Positions 53,551 to 62,590 of a stretch of 64,000 nt of DNA are shown piece after piece; position 1 is the stretch's first letter; each line of letters starts with the position of its first letter. The notes beneath the pieces were generated by a model, which was not told the DNA's origin, made no database searches, and worked only from the letters and a program-made list of their open reading frames with translations. Made by a program: the position numbers and the translations under genes. The DNA comes from Lentzea flava (GTDB lineage Bacteria > Actinomycetota > Actinomycetes > Mycobacteriales > Pseudonocardiaceae), in NCBI RefSeq assembly GCF_014648475.1, contig NZ_BMRE01000005.1, positions 1-64,000 of the forward strand, in the 5' to 3' direction.

Positions 53551-54536
53551 GGACGCCCCACGATCTTGGTTCGGGCCAGCTTCAGCGCGTGCAGGACCTC
53601 CACGGCGGGCAGTGCGCCGGTGCGCAGGCTCGCGCCGGTGTCACCGCCGAAGCGGGCGCAGACGTACTTGTGCGACTCGTAGACCGCGCCCAGCGCACGG
53701 ACGAACGCGGCGTGGTCGGCGACCAGGTCGGCGGGCAGGGCCCGCAGCGTCGGCCGCACCTCGGCGAACAGCCGCACGAGGTAGTGGTGGTCCGGCGAGA
53801 GCAGGCCGCTGAACCCGGCCGAGACGAACGGCGGTTCCATCGTCGGGCGAACCGTGTGGTGGTACTGGTTCGCGCCGAACTCGGCGGTGAACACGAACGC
53901 GGCGCTGGAGGCGTCGAGCAGTCTCGTCGCGAGCCGCAGCCCTCGCCTGGCGCCCGCGAGGTCGTCGTCCTCGCGCAGCGCCGTCACGAACGACTGGAGC
54001 GCCACGATCAGGCACTGCGTCACCACGAAGAACACGTGGTGGCCGACCCGCCAGCGCCGTTCCGGGTCGAGGTGCCAGCGCAGCAACGGCGGCCGCACCG
54101 CGACGGGGAGGTCGGCCGTCTCCCCCGCGCAGCGCACGATCATCGTCTGCAGCATCGACACCAGCGCGGACCACCGCGCCCAGCTCATCCTGGTGCCGCT
54201 CGCGAGGCCCTCCTCCAGCAACGACCGGTAGGCCACGAGCAGGGACCTCGCGAACACGCCGTCGGTGTCGACGTCCACCCGCTCCACGCCGAAGTGCTCG
54301 TCGAACTCGCGCAGTCGGTGGTCGTAGGTGTACGGCACCCCGGAGTCCACGCGTTCGGCCAGCGCGACCGACCCGCTGCGCGGCGGCAGCGCGCGCAGCC
54401 GGTCCAGCAGGTCGGTACCGGACACGCCGGCCGCCAGCCGCCGCGCCAGCCGCAACGGGGCCGGCGCGTCGACCGCGAGGCTCAGCTGCTCCTCGCGGCG
54501 CGGCAGGCTGGTGGGGTGCAGCAGGATGAGCGTCAT
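53547..54536 (-). CDS. Unknown 329-aa histidine-rich protein
   Basis: I do not recognise this protein. It is largely helical and soluble, with conserved-looking pairs GHHVFF (166-167), NQYHHTVRP (226-227) and SPDHHYL (250-251), plus ESHKYVCARF near 288. The segment HHTVRPTMEPPFVSAGFSG is loosely like the His/Arg/Glu-Pro pattern I recall for PrnB and related heme enzymes of the tryptophan-dioxygenase fold, but this is a weak resemblance. It lies between A-T-R and FAAL genes with ATGA overlaps at both ends, so it belongs to the pathway and probably oxidises a tethered or free amino acid. Confidence 0.6.
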   Translation of the reverse strand: MTLILLHPTSLPRREEQLSLAVDAPAPLRLARRLAAGVSGTDLLDRLRALPPRSGSVALAERVDSGVPYTYDHRLREFDEHFGVERVDVDTDGVFARSLLVAYRSLLEEGLASGTRMSWARWSALVSMLQTMIVRCAGETADLPVAVRPPLLRWHLDPERRWRVGHHVFFVVTQCLIVALQSFVTALREDDDLAGARRGLRLATRLLDASSAAFVFTAEFGANQYHHTVRPTMEPPFVSAGFSGLLSPDHHYLVRLFAEVRPTLRALPADLVADHAAFVRALGAVYESHKYVCARFGGDTGASLRTGALPAVEVLHALKLARTKIVGRP

Positions 54537-57526
54537 CGAGCGACCTCTGCCTTGTCCCGCAGCCGGGCGCGCTGCTCCTCCGGCGTCGGCAGGAACCCGA
54601 TGTCGACCATGTAGGAGAAGCACTTGTGCGCCAGCTCCGCCGTCATCAACGGGCACTCGACCCCGATGTCCCGCAACGCGTCCAGCGTGTTCGCGCACTC
54701 CGCGTGCAGGTCCGTCACCGCGAGCACCTCACGGGTGAAGGCGGGCAGCACCGACGTCGACCGCTCCTCGAACAGCAGCGGCAGCAACGGGAACAGCGGG
54801 TTGTCCGGCCCGAGCGTGACGAGGTGCTGCACCGCGGTCTCCAGCGGCACGATCTCGAAGTCGTAGCCGAACGACCGCACCCAGCCGTAGACCTCGACGA
54901 GCGGCACCGGGTTCTGGTTCCACAGGTGGAAGTTGCGACCGAGCGACTTGTCCTGCAACGAGATGTGCGCGATCGCCCCGGCCGCGTAGTCGATCGGGAT
55001 GGCGTCGAAGAGGTAGTCCATCGACGGCACCACACCGAACTCGAGCAGGCCCTTGATCTGCAGCAACAGGTAGTCGCTGGTCTGCGTGGCACCCGTCTCG
55101 GTGTGGCTGATCATCATGCCCGGCCGGTACAGCGCGACCGGGATACCGCGCTCGCGGCCGATCCGCACCAGGTGGTCACCCGCCCACTTGCTGCGCGAGT
55201 ACGCCTCCGGCGCCTCCGCGGGCACCAGCTCCTCGTCCTCCAGGTACGGCCGGTTCAGTCCGGTGTGGAGGAACGTGTCGATGCTGGAGATGTAGTGCAC
55301 GGCCTTGCGCCGCCCGGTCACCGCGAGCCGCAGCACGTCGACGACCGAGTCGACGTTCGCGGGCTTCAGCGCGCTGTACGGGTACACGAAGTTGACCAGA
55401 GCGCCGACGTGGTAGATCGAGTCGATCATCTCGCCGAGCTTCGCGAACCCCTCCTCCCCCACGCCCAGCAGCGGTTCCGCGAGATCGCCGACGACCGCCA
55501 CGATCCGGTCCTCGTACCTGTCCTCCCAGATGAGGTACTGGCGCATGACGTCGCGCACGCGGTCCTTGGCGGCGCCGGCCGACCCCGCGCGCACCAGGCA
55601 CCACACGGTGGCGTCGGTGCGGTCGAGGAGTTCCTTGACCAGGAACGCCCCCAGGTAGCCGGTGGCGCCGGTGAGCAGCACGTGCGACGGGGTGGTCCAG
55701 GACGCGTCGGGCAGGTCGGCGGCCGGCCGGATCGACTCGTCCAGCACGGTCTCCGCGAGGATCTCCTCCAGGGTGCCGGTCTGCTCGGCGGCGGCACTGC
55801 GCTTGGCGGCCTCGACCATCCTGGTCACGCCCGCCACGTGCGGGACCTCGAACAGCTGGTGCATCGGGATGCTCACGCCGAACCGGCTCCACAGCGCGAG
55901 CGCCAGCCTGGCCAGGTGCAGCGAGTTGGCGCCGAGCTCGAAGAACGGTTCCAGCACACCGGCCCGTTCGACGCCCAGGATCTCCCCTACCAGCTCGGCG
56001 ACCTCGGTCTCCAGCGCGGTCATCTCGCGGCCGTTGCCGGTCGGCCGCGCGGGCTCTGGCAGCTGGGCGCGGTCGAGCTTGCCGGCCACGTTGCGGGGCA
56101 ACACGTCCAGCACGACCAGCGAGCTGGGCACCATGTGCGCCGGGACGATCTCGGCGAGGTGGGCACGCACGTCGTCCGCGTCCACCTCGCCCGCGACCCA
56201 CGCCACGAGGTTGCGGCTCTCGCCGATCTGGCGGACGTCCGCGACGGCCTCGGTCACGCCGGGATGCGAGGTGAGCGCGTGCTCGACCTCGGCCAGCTCG
56301 ATCCGGTACCCGCGCACCTTGACCTGGTGGTCGACCCGGCCGCAGTACTCCAGCTGGCCGTCGGGCAGGCGGCGGGCGCGGTCGCCGGTGCGGTACATCC
56401 GGCCGCCGGAGGTCCACGGGTCGGGCAGGAACCGCTCACCGGTGAGCCCCGGCCGGTTGTGGTAGCCGCGCGCCACGTTCACGCCACCGACGAACAGCTC
56501 GCCGATCTCGCCGTCGGCGACAGGATTTCCTTCCGAGTCCAGCAGGTGTGCGCCGGAGCCGGGGATCGGCGTTCCGATCGGGACCACGTCGGCCGCCGGG
56601 TCCAGCAGCGCCGTGGTCGCCCACACCGTCAGCTCGGTCGGGCCGTAGTTGTTGACCAGCTGGCAGTCCGGCAGCAGCGCGTAGTGCCGATCCACCAACA
56701 ACTTCGGGCACGCCTCACCGCCGACGATCACGCACCGCAGGCTGCCGAGCGGTCCGGCGTCGTCGGCGTGGATCAGCGAGTACAGCGACGGCGTGCAGTC
56801 GAGGTGGGTGACCTGGTGCTTGGCGATCAGGTCGCGCAGCTTGCGCGGGTCGCGGTGCTCCTCCGGCGACGGCAGGACGACCTGCCCGCCCGTCGCGAGG
56901 GTCCAGTACAGGCCGACCGCGCTGGCGTCGAACGAGAACGAGATCGGCATCAGGAAGCAGGCCGGCGGCTGCCGGTCGAAGTCGTTGTGCGCCAGCGTGG
57001 TGTGCACGATCTGGTGGTGCGCCACCGTGACGCCCTTGGGCTCACCGGTCGAGCCGGACGTGTAGATCACGTACGCCGCGTTGTCCGGCCGCACCCCGGA
57101 CTCCGGCCGGTCCGCCGGCCGGTCCGCCAGATGCTCGGCGTCGGACAGGACCGTCGTCCACTCGCCCTCCGGTGCGGCTCCGCGCAACGATTCGGGCGTG
57201 ACCAGCACGGACGCGCCGGAGTCGGTCATCAGGTAGTGGAACCGGCGCGGCGGGTTCGCCGGGTCGATCGGCACGTACACGCCGCCGGCCTTGAGCACCG
57301 CGAGCAGCGCCACGACCGTCTCTGTGCAGCGTTCGGCGATGACCGCGACCTTCGTCTCGACGCCGACGCCCGCCTCGCGCAGGGCGTCCGCCAGCCGGTT
57401 GGCCCACGCGTCCAGCTCCGCGTAGCTCAGGTCCGCACCGAGGTGGGTGACGGCGCACGCCTGCGGGGTGCGATCGGCCTGCTGCTCGACCAAGCGGTGC
57501 AGCAGCCGGGCATCGGTGTCGCTCAT
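54533..57526 (-). CDS. NRPS A-T-R (stand-alone reductase module)
   Basis: A 997-aa protein. A is at about 5-500 with YTSGSTGEPKG near 155 and pocket residues D-A-V-D-I-G-N-V-W-K (acidic D at the fourth place, as in codes for basic or amidated residues, otherwise unassigned). T is at about 505-580 with Ser near 535 (ELGANSL). R is at about 614-985 with TGATGYLGAF and catalytic YSRSK near 775. It lacks a C domain, so it activates one acid and reduces it in the manner of carboxylic acid reductases, yielding an aldehyde or alcohol building block. It is coupled by ATGA overlaps. Confidence 0.9.
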   Translation of the reverse strand: MSDTDARLLHRLVEQQADRTPQACAVTHLGADLSYAELDAWANRLADALREAGVGVETKVAVIAERCTETVVALLAVLKAGGVYVPIDPANPPRRFHYLMTDSGASVLVTPESLRGAAPEGEWTTVLSDAEHLADRPADRPESGVRPDNAAYVIYTSGSTGEPKGVTVAHHQIVHTTLAHNDFDRQPPACFLMPISFSFDASAVGLYWTLATGGQVVLPSPEEHRDPRKLRDLIAKHQVTHLDCTPSLYSLIHADDAGPLGSLRCVIVGGEACPKLLVDRHYALLPDCQLVNNYGPTELTVWATTALLDPAADVVPIGTPIPGSGAHLLDSEGNPVADGEIGELFVGGVNVARGYHNRPGLTGERFLPDPWTSGGRMYRTGDRARRLPDGQLEYCGRVDHQVKVRGYRIELAEVEHALTSHPGVTEAVADVRQIGESRNLVAWVAGEVDADDVRAHLAEIVPAHMVPSSLVVLDVLPRNVAGKLDRAQLPEPARPTGNGREMTALETEVAELVGEILGVERAGVLEPFFELGANSLHLARLALALWSRFGVSIPMHQLFEVPHVAGVTRMVEAAKRSAAAEQTGTLEEILAETVLDESIRPAADLPDASWTTPSHVLLTGATGYLGAFLVKELLDRTDATVWCLVRAGSAGAAKDRVRDVMRQYLIWEDRYEDRIVAVVGDLAEPLLGVGEEGFAKLGEMIDSIYHVGALVNFVYPYSALKPANVDSVVDVLRLAVTGRRKAVHYISSIDTFLHTGLNRPYLEDEELVPAEAPEAYSRSKWAGDHLVRIGRERGIPVALYRPGMMISHTETGATQTSDYLLLQIKGLLEFGVVPSMDYLFDAIPIDYAAGAIAHISLQDKSLGRNFHLWNQNPVPLVEVYGWVRSFGYDFEIVPLETAVQHLVTLGPDNPLFPLLPLLFEERSTSVLPAFTREVLAVTDLHAECANTLDALRDIGVECPLMTAELAHKCFSYMVDIGFLPTPEEQRARLRDKAEVAR

Positions 57527-60500
57527 AGCGAGATCACTCCAGTCGAATCCGTTCGCCGGGCCGTGTCGCGGAATGCTGGTGCGGCGGCGCACATTCCCCG
57601 CACAACCGGTGGGAGGAAACCGGTGCGCACCAGGTGGTCCAGCACTCGCGAGCCGTGCGCCGCGTCCATCGGCGGGCAGGTGAGGCCGTTGCCGGCCAGC
57701 GCGGTCTCGGTGTTGGTGCGGTCGACCCGGTACTGCCCACCGGCACGCGGGTCGACGAAGTCCTCCCGCAACAGCAGCGGGACGACCGGGAACAGGGCGT
57801 TGTCCGGGCCGACGCCGGCGAGCGCGGCACGCCAGCGGTCGTCGTCCACGACCTCGAACGGGTAGCCGAAGTCGGTGATCCACCGCCAGACGTCCTTCAG
57901 CGGCAACGACCGCGGGTTGTTCAGGTGGAAGACGCGGCCGAACGAGGCCTGCTGCCGCGACAGGTGCGCGATCGCCCGGCTGACGTGGTCGACCGGCATG
58001 AAGTTCAGCGTGAGGTCGTGGTCGGGCCCGATCCCGAGCTGCACACAGCCCTTCACCAGCACGCACGAGTAGTCGGCCGGGTTCGCCACGCCGGTGGCGC
58101 TGTGGCCGAGCATGGCGCCCGGCCGGTAGCGGACGACCGGAAGCCCTCGCGCCCCGGCCGCGGCGACGAGCTGTTCTGCGACCCATTTGCTCTGGTCGTA
58201 GCCACCGACGACCTCGGACGGCGGGATCACCGTGTCCTCGCGGACGTCGCGCTCGCTGCCGTGCATCAGTATGTCCAATGTGGACAGGTGGTGCACGGCT
58301 TTCGCCTTCACCGTGCACGCGAGGCGCAGGACCTCCTTGGTGCCCAGCACGTTCACCTGACGCAGCGCCGAGTACGGGAAGACGAAGTTGACCTGCGCGC
58401 CGCAGTGGTAGATCGCGTCGATCTCGTTCGCGAGCTGGTCGTAACGCTCCTTGCCGAGCCCGAGTCCCGGCTGGTCCAGGCTTCCCGGCACCACGACGAT
58501 CCGGTCGCGGAACCCCTCGTCCCAGATCTCGTAGTCGCGCAGGCAGCGTTCGAGCCGTTGCCAGGCTGCGGTGCCGTCGTCGGCCCTGACCAGGCAGTGG
58601 ATGATCGCGTCGTCCTTGTGCAGCAGTTCGGCGAGCAGGAACGCGCCGAGGTAGCCGGTCGCGCCGGTGATCAGGACGTGCCGCGGGTTCAGGAAATCCG
58701 CCAGGATCGGGGCAGGCGAGATGTCGTCGTCGAGCACCGCGTCCCGTTCGAGCTCGCTCTTCTCGCCGGGAGCGGGCAACGCGGCCCTGTCCACCTTCCC
58801 GTTGCGGGTCAACGGGAGTTCGGGCAGCCCGACGTAGTGCGCGGGCACCATGTACTCGGGCAGCGTGCGTCGCAGGAACCCGGCCAGGTCGTCGGGAGGC
58901 GCCGCGCCCGGCGCGTGGTAGGCCACGAGCCTGCGGTCGCCGGGCACGTCCTCGCGGGCCAGCACGGCCACGGCGGTCACGTCGGGGTGGCGCACGAGGG
59001 TCATCTCGATCTCGCTGAGCTCGATCCGATGACCGCGCACCTTGACCTGGTCGTCGTTGCGCCCCAGGTACTCCAGCACACCGTCGTCGCGGTAGCGGAC
59101 GAGATCCCCGGTGCGGTAGAGACGTTCGCCGGGCGTGACCGGGTCCGGCACGAACCGTTCGGCCGTGAGCCCTGGGCGGCCCAGATACCCGCGGGCCACT
59201 CCGGCGCCGCCGATGAACAGTTCCCCGACCGCCCCGGCGGGCACCGGACGCAGCTCGTCGTCCAGGACGTGCAGGCGGGTGTTGGCGATCGGCCTGCCGA
59301 TGGGGACCTGTCCGGGCGGTGCGGCACCGGCGGTCACCTCGTGCACGCAACAGCCGACGACGGTCTCCGTCGGCCCGTACTCGTTGACCACCAGCGTGTC
59401 CGGTGCGTGCTCGGTCCACGCCCGCAACGCCTGACCGGACAACGCTTCGCCACCGACGACCAGCCGTCTGGTCGCACTCGCGACCTCGTCCGGTGACAAC
59501 AGCGCGCCCAGCAGGTCCAGGTGCGCGGGCGTGAGCTTGACCAGGCTCTGCCCGCCCAGCACCCGTGCCAGCCCGGTGACGTCGGCGTCGGTCAGCGTGA
59601 CCGCGCGTCCTGCCACCAGCGCGGGGAACAGCGAGGTCACGGTGAGGTCGAAGCCGATCGACGAGTGCAGCGGCGACCCTGCGCCCCGGTCGAGCTCGTA
59701 GGCCTCCCGCGCCCAGCTGACGTAGTTCGCGAACCCGCCGTGCGTCACACCGACGCCCTTCGGCACTCCGGTCGAGCCCGAAGTGTGCAGGACGTAGGCC
59801 AGGTTGTCGGGGTGAACCTCCACCTCCGGTCTGGTGGCGGGAAACCGGTCGAGGGTGGTGGTCAGCAGGGTCTTGCGCGGCAGCACGGGAACGCGGCCCG
59901 CGAGCTCGGGTGAGGTGACGAGCTGACGGGCGCCGCCGTCGACGACCAGGAACGCGAGCCGTCCCTGCGGGTTGGCTGGGTCGAGCGGCAGGTACGCGGC
60001 ACCCGCCTTGAGCACGCCGAGCAACGCGACCGGCAGATCCAGGCCCCGCTCCAGGCAGACCGCCACCCTGTCCTCGGCCCGCACTCCCCTGGCCCGCAAC
60101 GCGTTCGCCAGCCGGTTGGCCCGTTCGTCCAGCTCGCGGTACGTCAGTTCGTCCCGGTGGAACCGGACGGCGATCACGTCGGGGTGCTCCCGTGCCGCCG
60201 CTTCCACCAGTTCGTGCACCGGTGGCGACACGGGCGCCACGGGCCCGGCCGACCACGCGCGGAGCTGGTCGATCTCCTCCGGTGGCAGCAGTTCACCGGT
60301 CGTCACGAGCGACCGCAGGCGGGCGAGCCACCGTTCCGCGTCGGAGTGCTCGACGCGGACCTGCCCGCCCCGCACGCGAACGACCGGTTCCTCGGCGGAG
60401 ACGACCGGGATCGACCGCGTCAGCACGTGCCCGGCGAAGTCCACTGTGGAGGGTGAGTCGTCCTCGACGAGCAGGCCGCCGAGTGCCGCCACGGCCTCTT

Positions 60501-60858
60501 CGGTGACGCCGTCGAGCTCGATCCACCCGCTGGCCTCGCCCCGGCCGTTCGCGCGCGGAGGCAGGTCGGCGCCGGGCAGCGGATGGCTGTCGAGCAACGG
60601 ATGGATCACCACACGGAGCACGCCGTCCTCCAGCGAAATCCGGAACAGCGGCGGGTTCGCGGGGTCGAGCGGGGTGTTGTCGTTGATCCGCACGGCGATC
60701 CGGCGGGCGACCAGCCGCACCGGCGCGCCGTCCAGTTCGCGGAAGTACGCGCGCAGCTCCACGCGCCGCGCGGCTTCGGCGGTGAGCGCCTGTTCGAGCA
60801 CGGCCACGTCCGGCTCACCGCTCACCAGGAACTCGTCGACGATCGGGTCGAGTGACAT
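57523..60858 (-). CDS. NRPS A-R protein without a carrier domain
   Basis: A 1,111-aa protein. Residues 1 to about 225 are a shortened remnant of a condensation domain (IHPLLDSHP where HHxxxDG is expected). A is at about 235-695 with HTSGSTGVPKG and pocket residues D-L-T-K-V-G-E-V-G-K, identical to the C*-A-T-R protein. The A10 lysine motif NGKVDR lies near 685. Only about 30 residues separate it from the R domain (TGATGYLG near 730, YDQSK intact), so no T domain fits. The R domain ends near 1090. It must either use a carrier in trans or act on a free acyl adenylate. It has a good GGAGG site and is 15 nt from the SARP gene. Confidence 0.9.
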   Translation of the reverse strand: MSLDPIVDEFLVSGEPDVAVLEQALTAEAARRVELRAYFRELDGAPVRLVARRIAVRINDNTPLDPANPPLFRISLEDGVLRVVIHPLLDSHPLPGADLPPRANGRGEASGWIELDGVTEEAVAALGGLLVEDDSPSTVDFAGHVLTRSIPVVSAEEPVVRVRGGQVRVEHSDAERWLARLRSLVTTGELLPPEEIDQLRAWSAGPVAPVSPPVHELVEAAAREHPDVIAVRFHRDELTYRELDERANRLANALRARGVRAEDRVAVCLERGLDLPVALLGVLKAGAAYLPLDPANPQGRLAFLVVDGGARQLVTSPELAGRVPVLPRKTLLTTTLDRFPATRPEVEVHPDNLAYVLHTSGSTGVPKGVGVTHGGFANYVSWAREAYELDRGAGSPLHSSIGFDLTVTSLFPALVAGRAVTLTDADVTGLARVLGGQSLVKLTPAHLDLLGALLSPDEVASATRRLVVGGEALSGQALRAWTEHAPDTLVVNEYGPTETVVGCCVHEVTAGAAPPGQVPIGRPIANTRLHVLDDELRPVPAGAVGELFIGGAGVARGYLGRPGLTAERFVPDPVTPGERLYRTGDLVRYRDDGVLEYLGRNDDQVKVRGHRIELSEIEMTLVRHPDVTAVAVLAREDVPGDRRLVAYHAPGAAPPDDLAGFLRRTLPEYMVPAHYVGLPELPLTRNGKVDRAALPAPGEKSELERDAVLDDDISPAPILADFLNPRHVLITGATGYLGAFLLAELLHKDDAIIHCLVRADDGTAAWQRLERCLRDYEIWDEGFRDRIVVVPGSLDQPGLGLGKERYDQLANEIDAIYHCGAQVNFVFPYSALRQVNVLGTKEVLRLACTVKAKAVHHLSTLDILMHGSERDVREDTVIPPSEVVGGYDQSKWVAEQLVAAAGARGLPVVRYRPGAMLGHSATGVANPADYSCVLVKGCVQLGIGPDHDLTLNFMPVDHVSRAIAHLSRQQASFGRVFHLNNPRSLPLKDVWRWITDFGYPFEVVDDDRWRAALAGVGPDNALFPVVPLLLREDFVDPRAGGQYRVDRTNTETALAGNGLTCPPMDAAHGSRVLDHLVRTGFLPPVVRGMCAAAPAFRDTARRTDSTGVISL

Positions 60859-60873
60859 CGGGAGAACCTCCGG

Positions 60874-62490
60874 TCAGAGCGGGACGGACTCGGCGGACAG
60901 CTCGCGGGCGCACAGCCGCACCAGCGGGTCGACCCGGCCGGCCGGATCGACGAGACCGGCCGCCACCAGTTCCTCGACGGCGAGGTCCACGGCGGACTCG
61001 GTGCGTCCCGGCTCGCGAGCGGAGCCGGTGGTGGCGAGCGCGCGCAACGCCCGCAGCGCCGCGGGTGACAACGCGTCGAGGCTGGCGGCGATCTCCGCCC
61101 GCACACTGGTCGTGCCGACGGCGAGCTCGTCCAGCACTCCGGCGTCGTCGGCCATGCGATCGGCCAGGCGCCGCAACGACATCCCCGGCCGCAACGCCAG
61201 GCGTTCCGCGATGATCCGCAACGCGCGCGGGTTGCCGGCGCACGCCCGCACCACGGCCCGTGCGGCGGCGGGTTCGGCCGTCGCCCTCGCCACGCCGAGC
61301 ACGCGAACGGCGTCCCGGTCGGCGAGCGGGCCGAGTCTCAGGGCCTCGAACCCGCCGGGCGTGCGGCGGGTCGAGACGAGCACCCGGCTCTGCCCGGTGC
61401 CGAGCACGAACGGCGCGACCTCCCGCGCGCCGTCGAGCACGATCAGCACGCGCCGTTCCGCGAGCAGCGACCGGTACGCCGCGGCCCGGTCGGCGATCTC
61501 TTCCGGCACGTCGTCCCGCCGGACCCCCAGGGCACACAACAACTCCGTGAGAGCGCCACCCGTTCCGCGGGTGACCGCGTGGTAGAGCTGACCGTCCGGA
61601 AAGGACGGTGCGAGCCGTTCCGCCGCCCGCAGCACCAGGGCGGACTTGCCGATCCCAGGCGGGCCGCACACCACCGTCATCCGGCTGGCCGAGGCCGTGA
61701 TCGCGGCGAGCTCCCTCCTGCGACCGGCGAAATCGGCCGGACCCGGCGGCAGACCACGCGGAACGGCGGCGAACACCCGGCGCTGGGCGTCCCGCAGCAC
61801 GGGCCCCGGATCCAGGCCGAGCTCGGTGCGCAGCACGTCCCGCGCCTTGCCGAAGACGGCCAGGGCGTCCGCCGTGCGTCCGGCCCGGTGCAGCGCCCCG
61901 ACCAGCTGGGCCCAGGTGCCCTCCGCCAGCGGGCGTTCGGCGACCATCTCGCGCAGCAGGCAGATCGCGTCGTCCCCGCGCCCCGTCGCGGTGAGCGCCT
62001 CCACCAGCGCCGACAACGCCGCCCAGCGCCGGTCGTCCAGCGCGGTCGCCGCCGCGTCCACCCACGGCCCCAGCTCGGCCCCGCCGAACGCCCGCCCTCG
62101 CCACAACCCCAGCGCCCGCGTCAGCACGCCGACCGCGTGCCCGTGCTCCCCCGCACGGACGGCCTGCTCGCCCTCGTCGGCGAGGCGGTGGAACACGTGC
62201 AGATCGACCTCGGCGGGATCCACCTCCATCCGGTAGCCGACCCCGACGCTGCTGACCTGGGCGGTCCCCGCCAGCATCCGCCGCAGATCCGACACGTAGG
62301 TGCGCACGTTCGACGGCGCCGAGCGCGGCGGCGCCTCACCCCACAACGTCTCCACCAGCCTGTCGGTGGAGACCATCTCGCCGGCGCGCAACAACAGCGC
62401 GACCAGCACCCCCTGCCGTTTCACCCCGCCGATGGCGAGGCGCCCCTCAGCCCCGTGCACCTCCAACGGACCCAGCACGTGCAGACGCAT
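60874..62490 (-). CDS. Cluster-situated SARP regulator with ATPase domain
   Basis: A 538-aa SARP. The DNA-binding domain is at about 1-90 (LHVLGPLEVHGAEGRLAIGG, NVRTYVSDLRRML). The BTAD is at about 95-245 (LGLDPGPVLRDAQRRVF). A NB-ARC-like ATPase at about 255-530 has P-loop CGPPGIGKSAL near 278 and VLIVLDGA. Unlike AfsR it has no TPR tail. It is the first gene of the leftward NRPS operon, so it is the likely pathway activator. ATG 62490 has GGGGGG 4-5 nt upstream. A heptamer array lies about 50 bp upstream, suggesting autoregulation. Confidence 0.9.
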   Translation of the reverse strand: MRLHVLGPLEVHGAEGRLAIGGVKRQGVLVALLLRAGEMVSTDRLVETLWGEAPPRSAPSNVRTYVSDLRRMLAGTAQVSSVGVGYRMEVDPAEVDLHVFHRLADEGEQAVRAGEHGHAVGVLTRALGLWRGRAFGGAELGPWVDAAATALDDRRWAALSALVEALTATGRGDDAICLLREMVAERPLAEGTWAQLVGALHRAGRTADALAVFGKARDVLRTELGLDPGPVLRDAQRRVFAAVPRGLPPGPADFAGRRRELAAITASASRMTVVCGPPGIGKSALVLRAAERLAPSFPDGQLYHAVTRGTGGALTELLCALGVRRDDVPEEIADRAAAYRSLLAERRVLIVLDGAREVAPFVLGTGQSRVLVSTRRTPGGFEALRLGPLADRDAVRVLGVARATAEPAAARAVVRACAGNPRALRIIAERLALRPGMSLRRLADRMADDAGVLDELAVGTTSVRAEIAASLDALSPAALRALRALATTGSAREPGRTESAVDLAVEELVAAGLVDPAGRVDPLVRLCARELSAESVPL

Positions 62491-62541
62491 CCGACCCCCC
62501 GGTCCCTCTCCGGCGTCACCGCTGGGTGGGGAGTCAAGCAA

Positions 62542-62570
62542 CGCTCAGCATCGGCTCGGCCTTCGCTCGA
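62542..62570 (-). promoter_or_regulatory. SARP-type heptamers upstream of the SARP gene
   Basis: Read leftward, TCGAGCG (62570-62564), CCGAGCC (62559-62553) and CTGAGCG (62548-62542) recur with an exact 11-bp period. The first matches the published TCGAGC-type consensus of ActII-ORF4/DnrI sites. TTGACT (62537-62532) follows and could be a -35. I see no convincing -10. The array lies in the 100-bp gap before the SARP start. Confidence 0.55.
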
Positions 62571-62590
62571 CATCGGCCGGAACATCGGCG

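Noticed and set aside
54533-60256. A single 1,907-codon minus-strand frame spanning two NRPS genes
   Set aside because: Its upstream part is out of frame with the A-R gene motifs. The real gene starts at ATG 57526, which overlaps the A-R stop by 4 nt.
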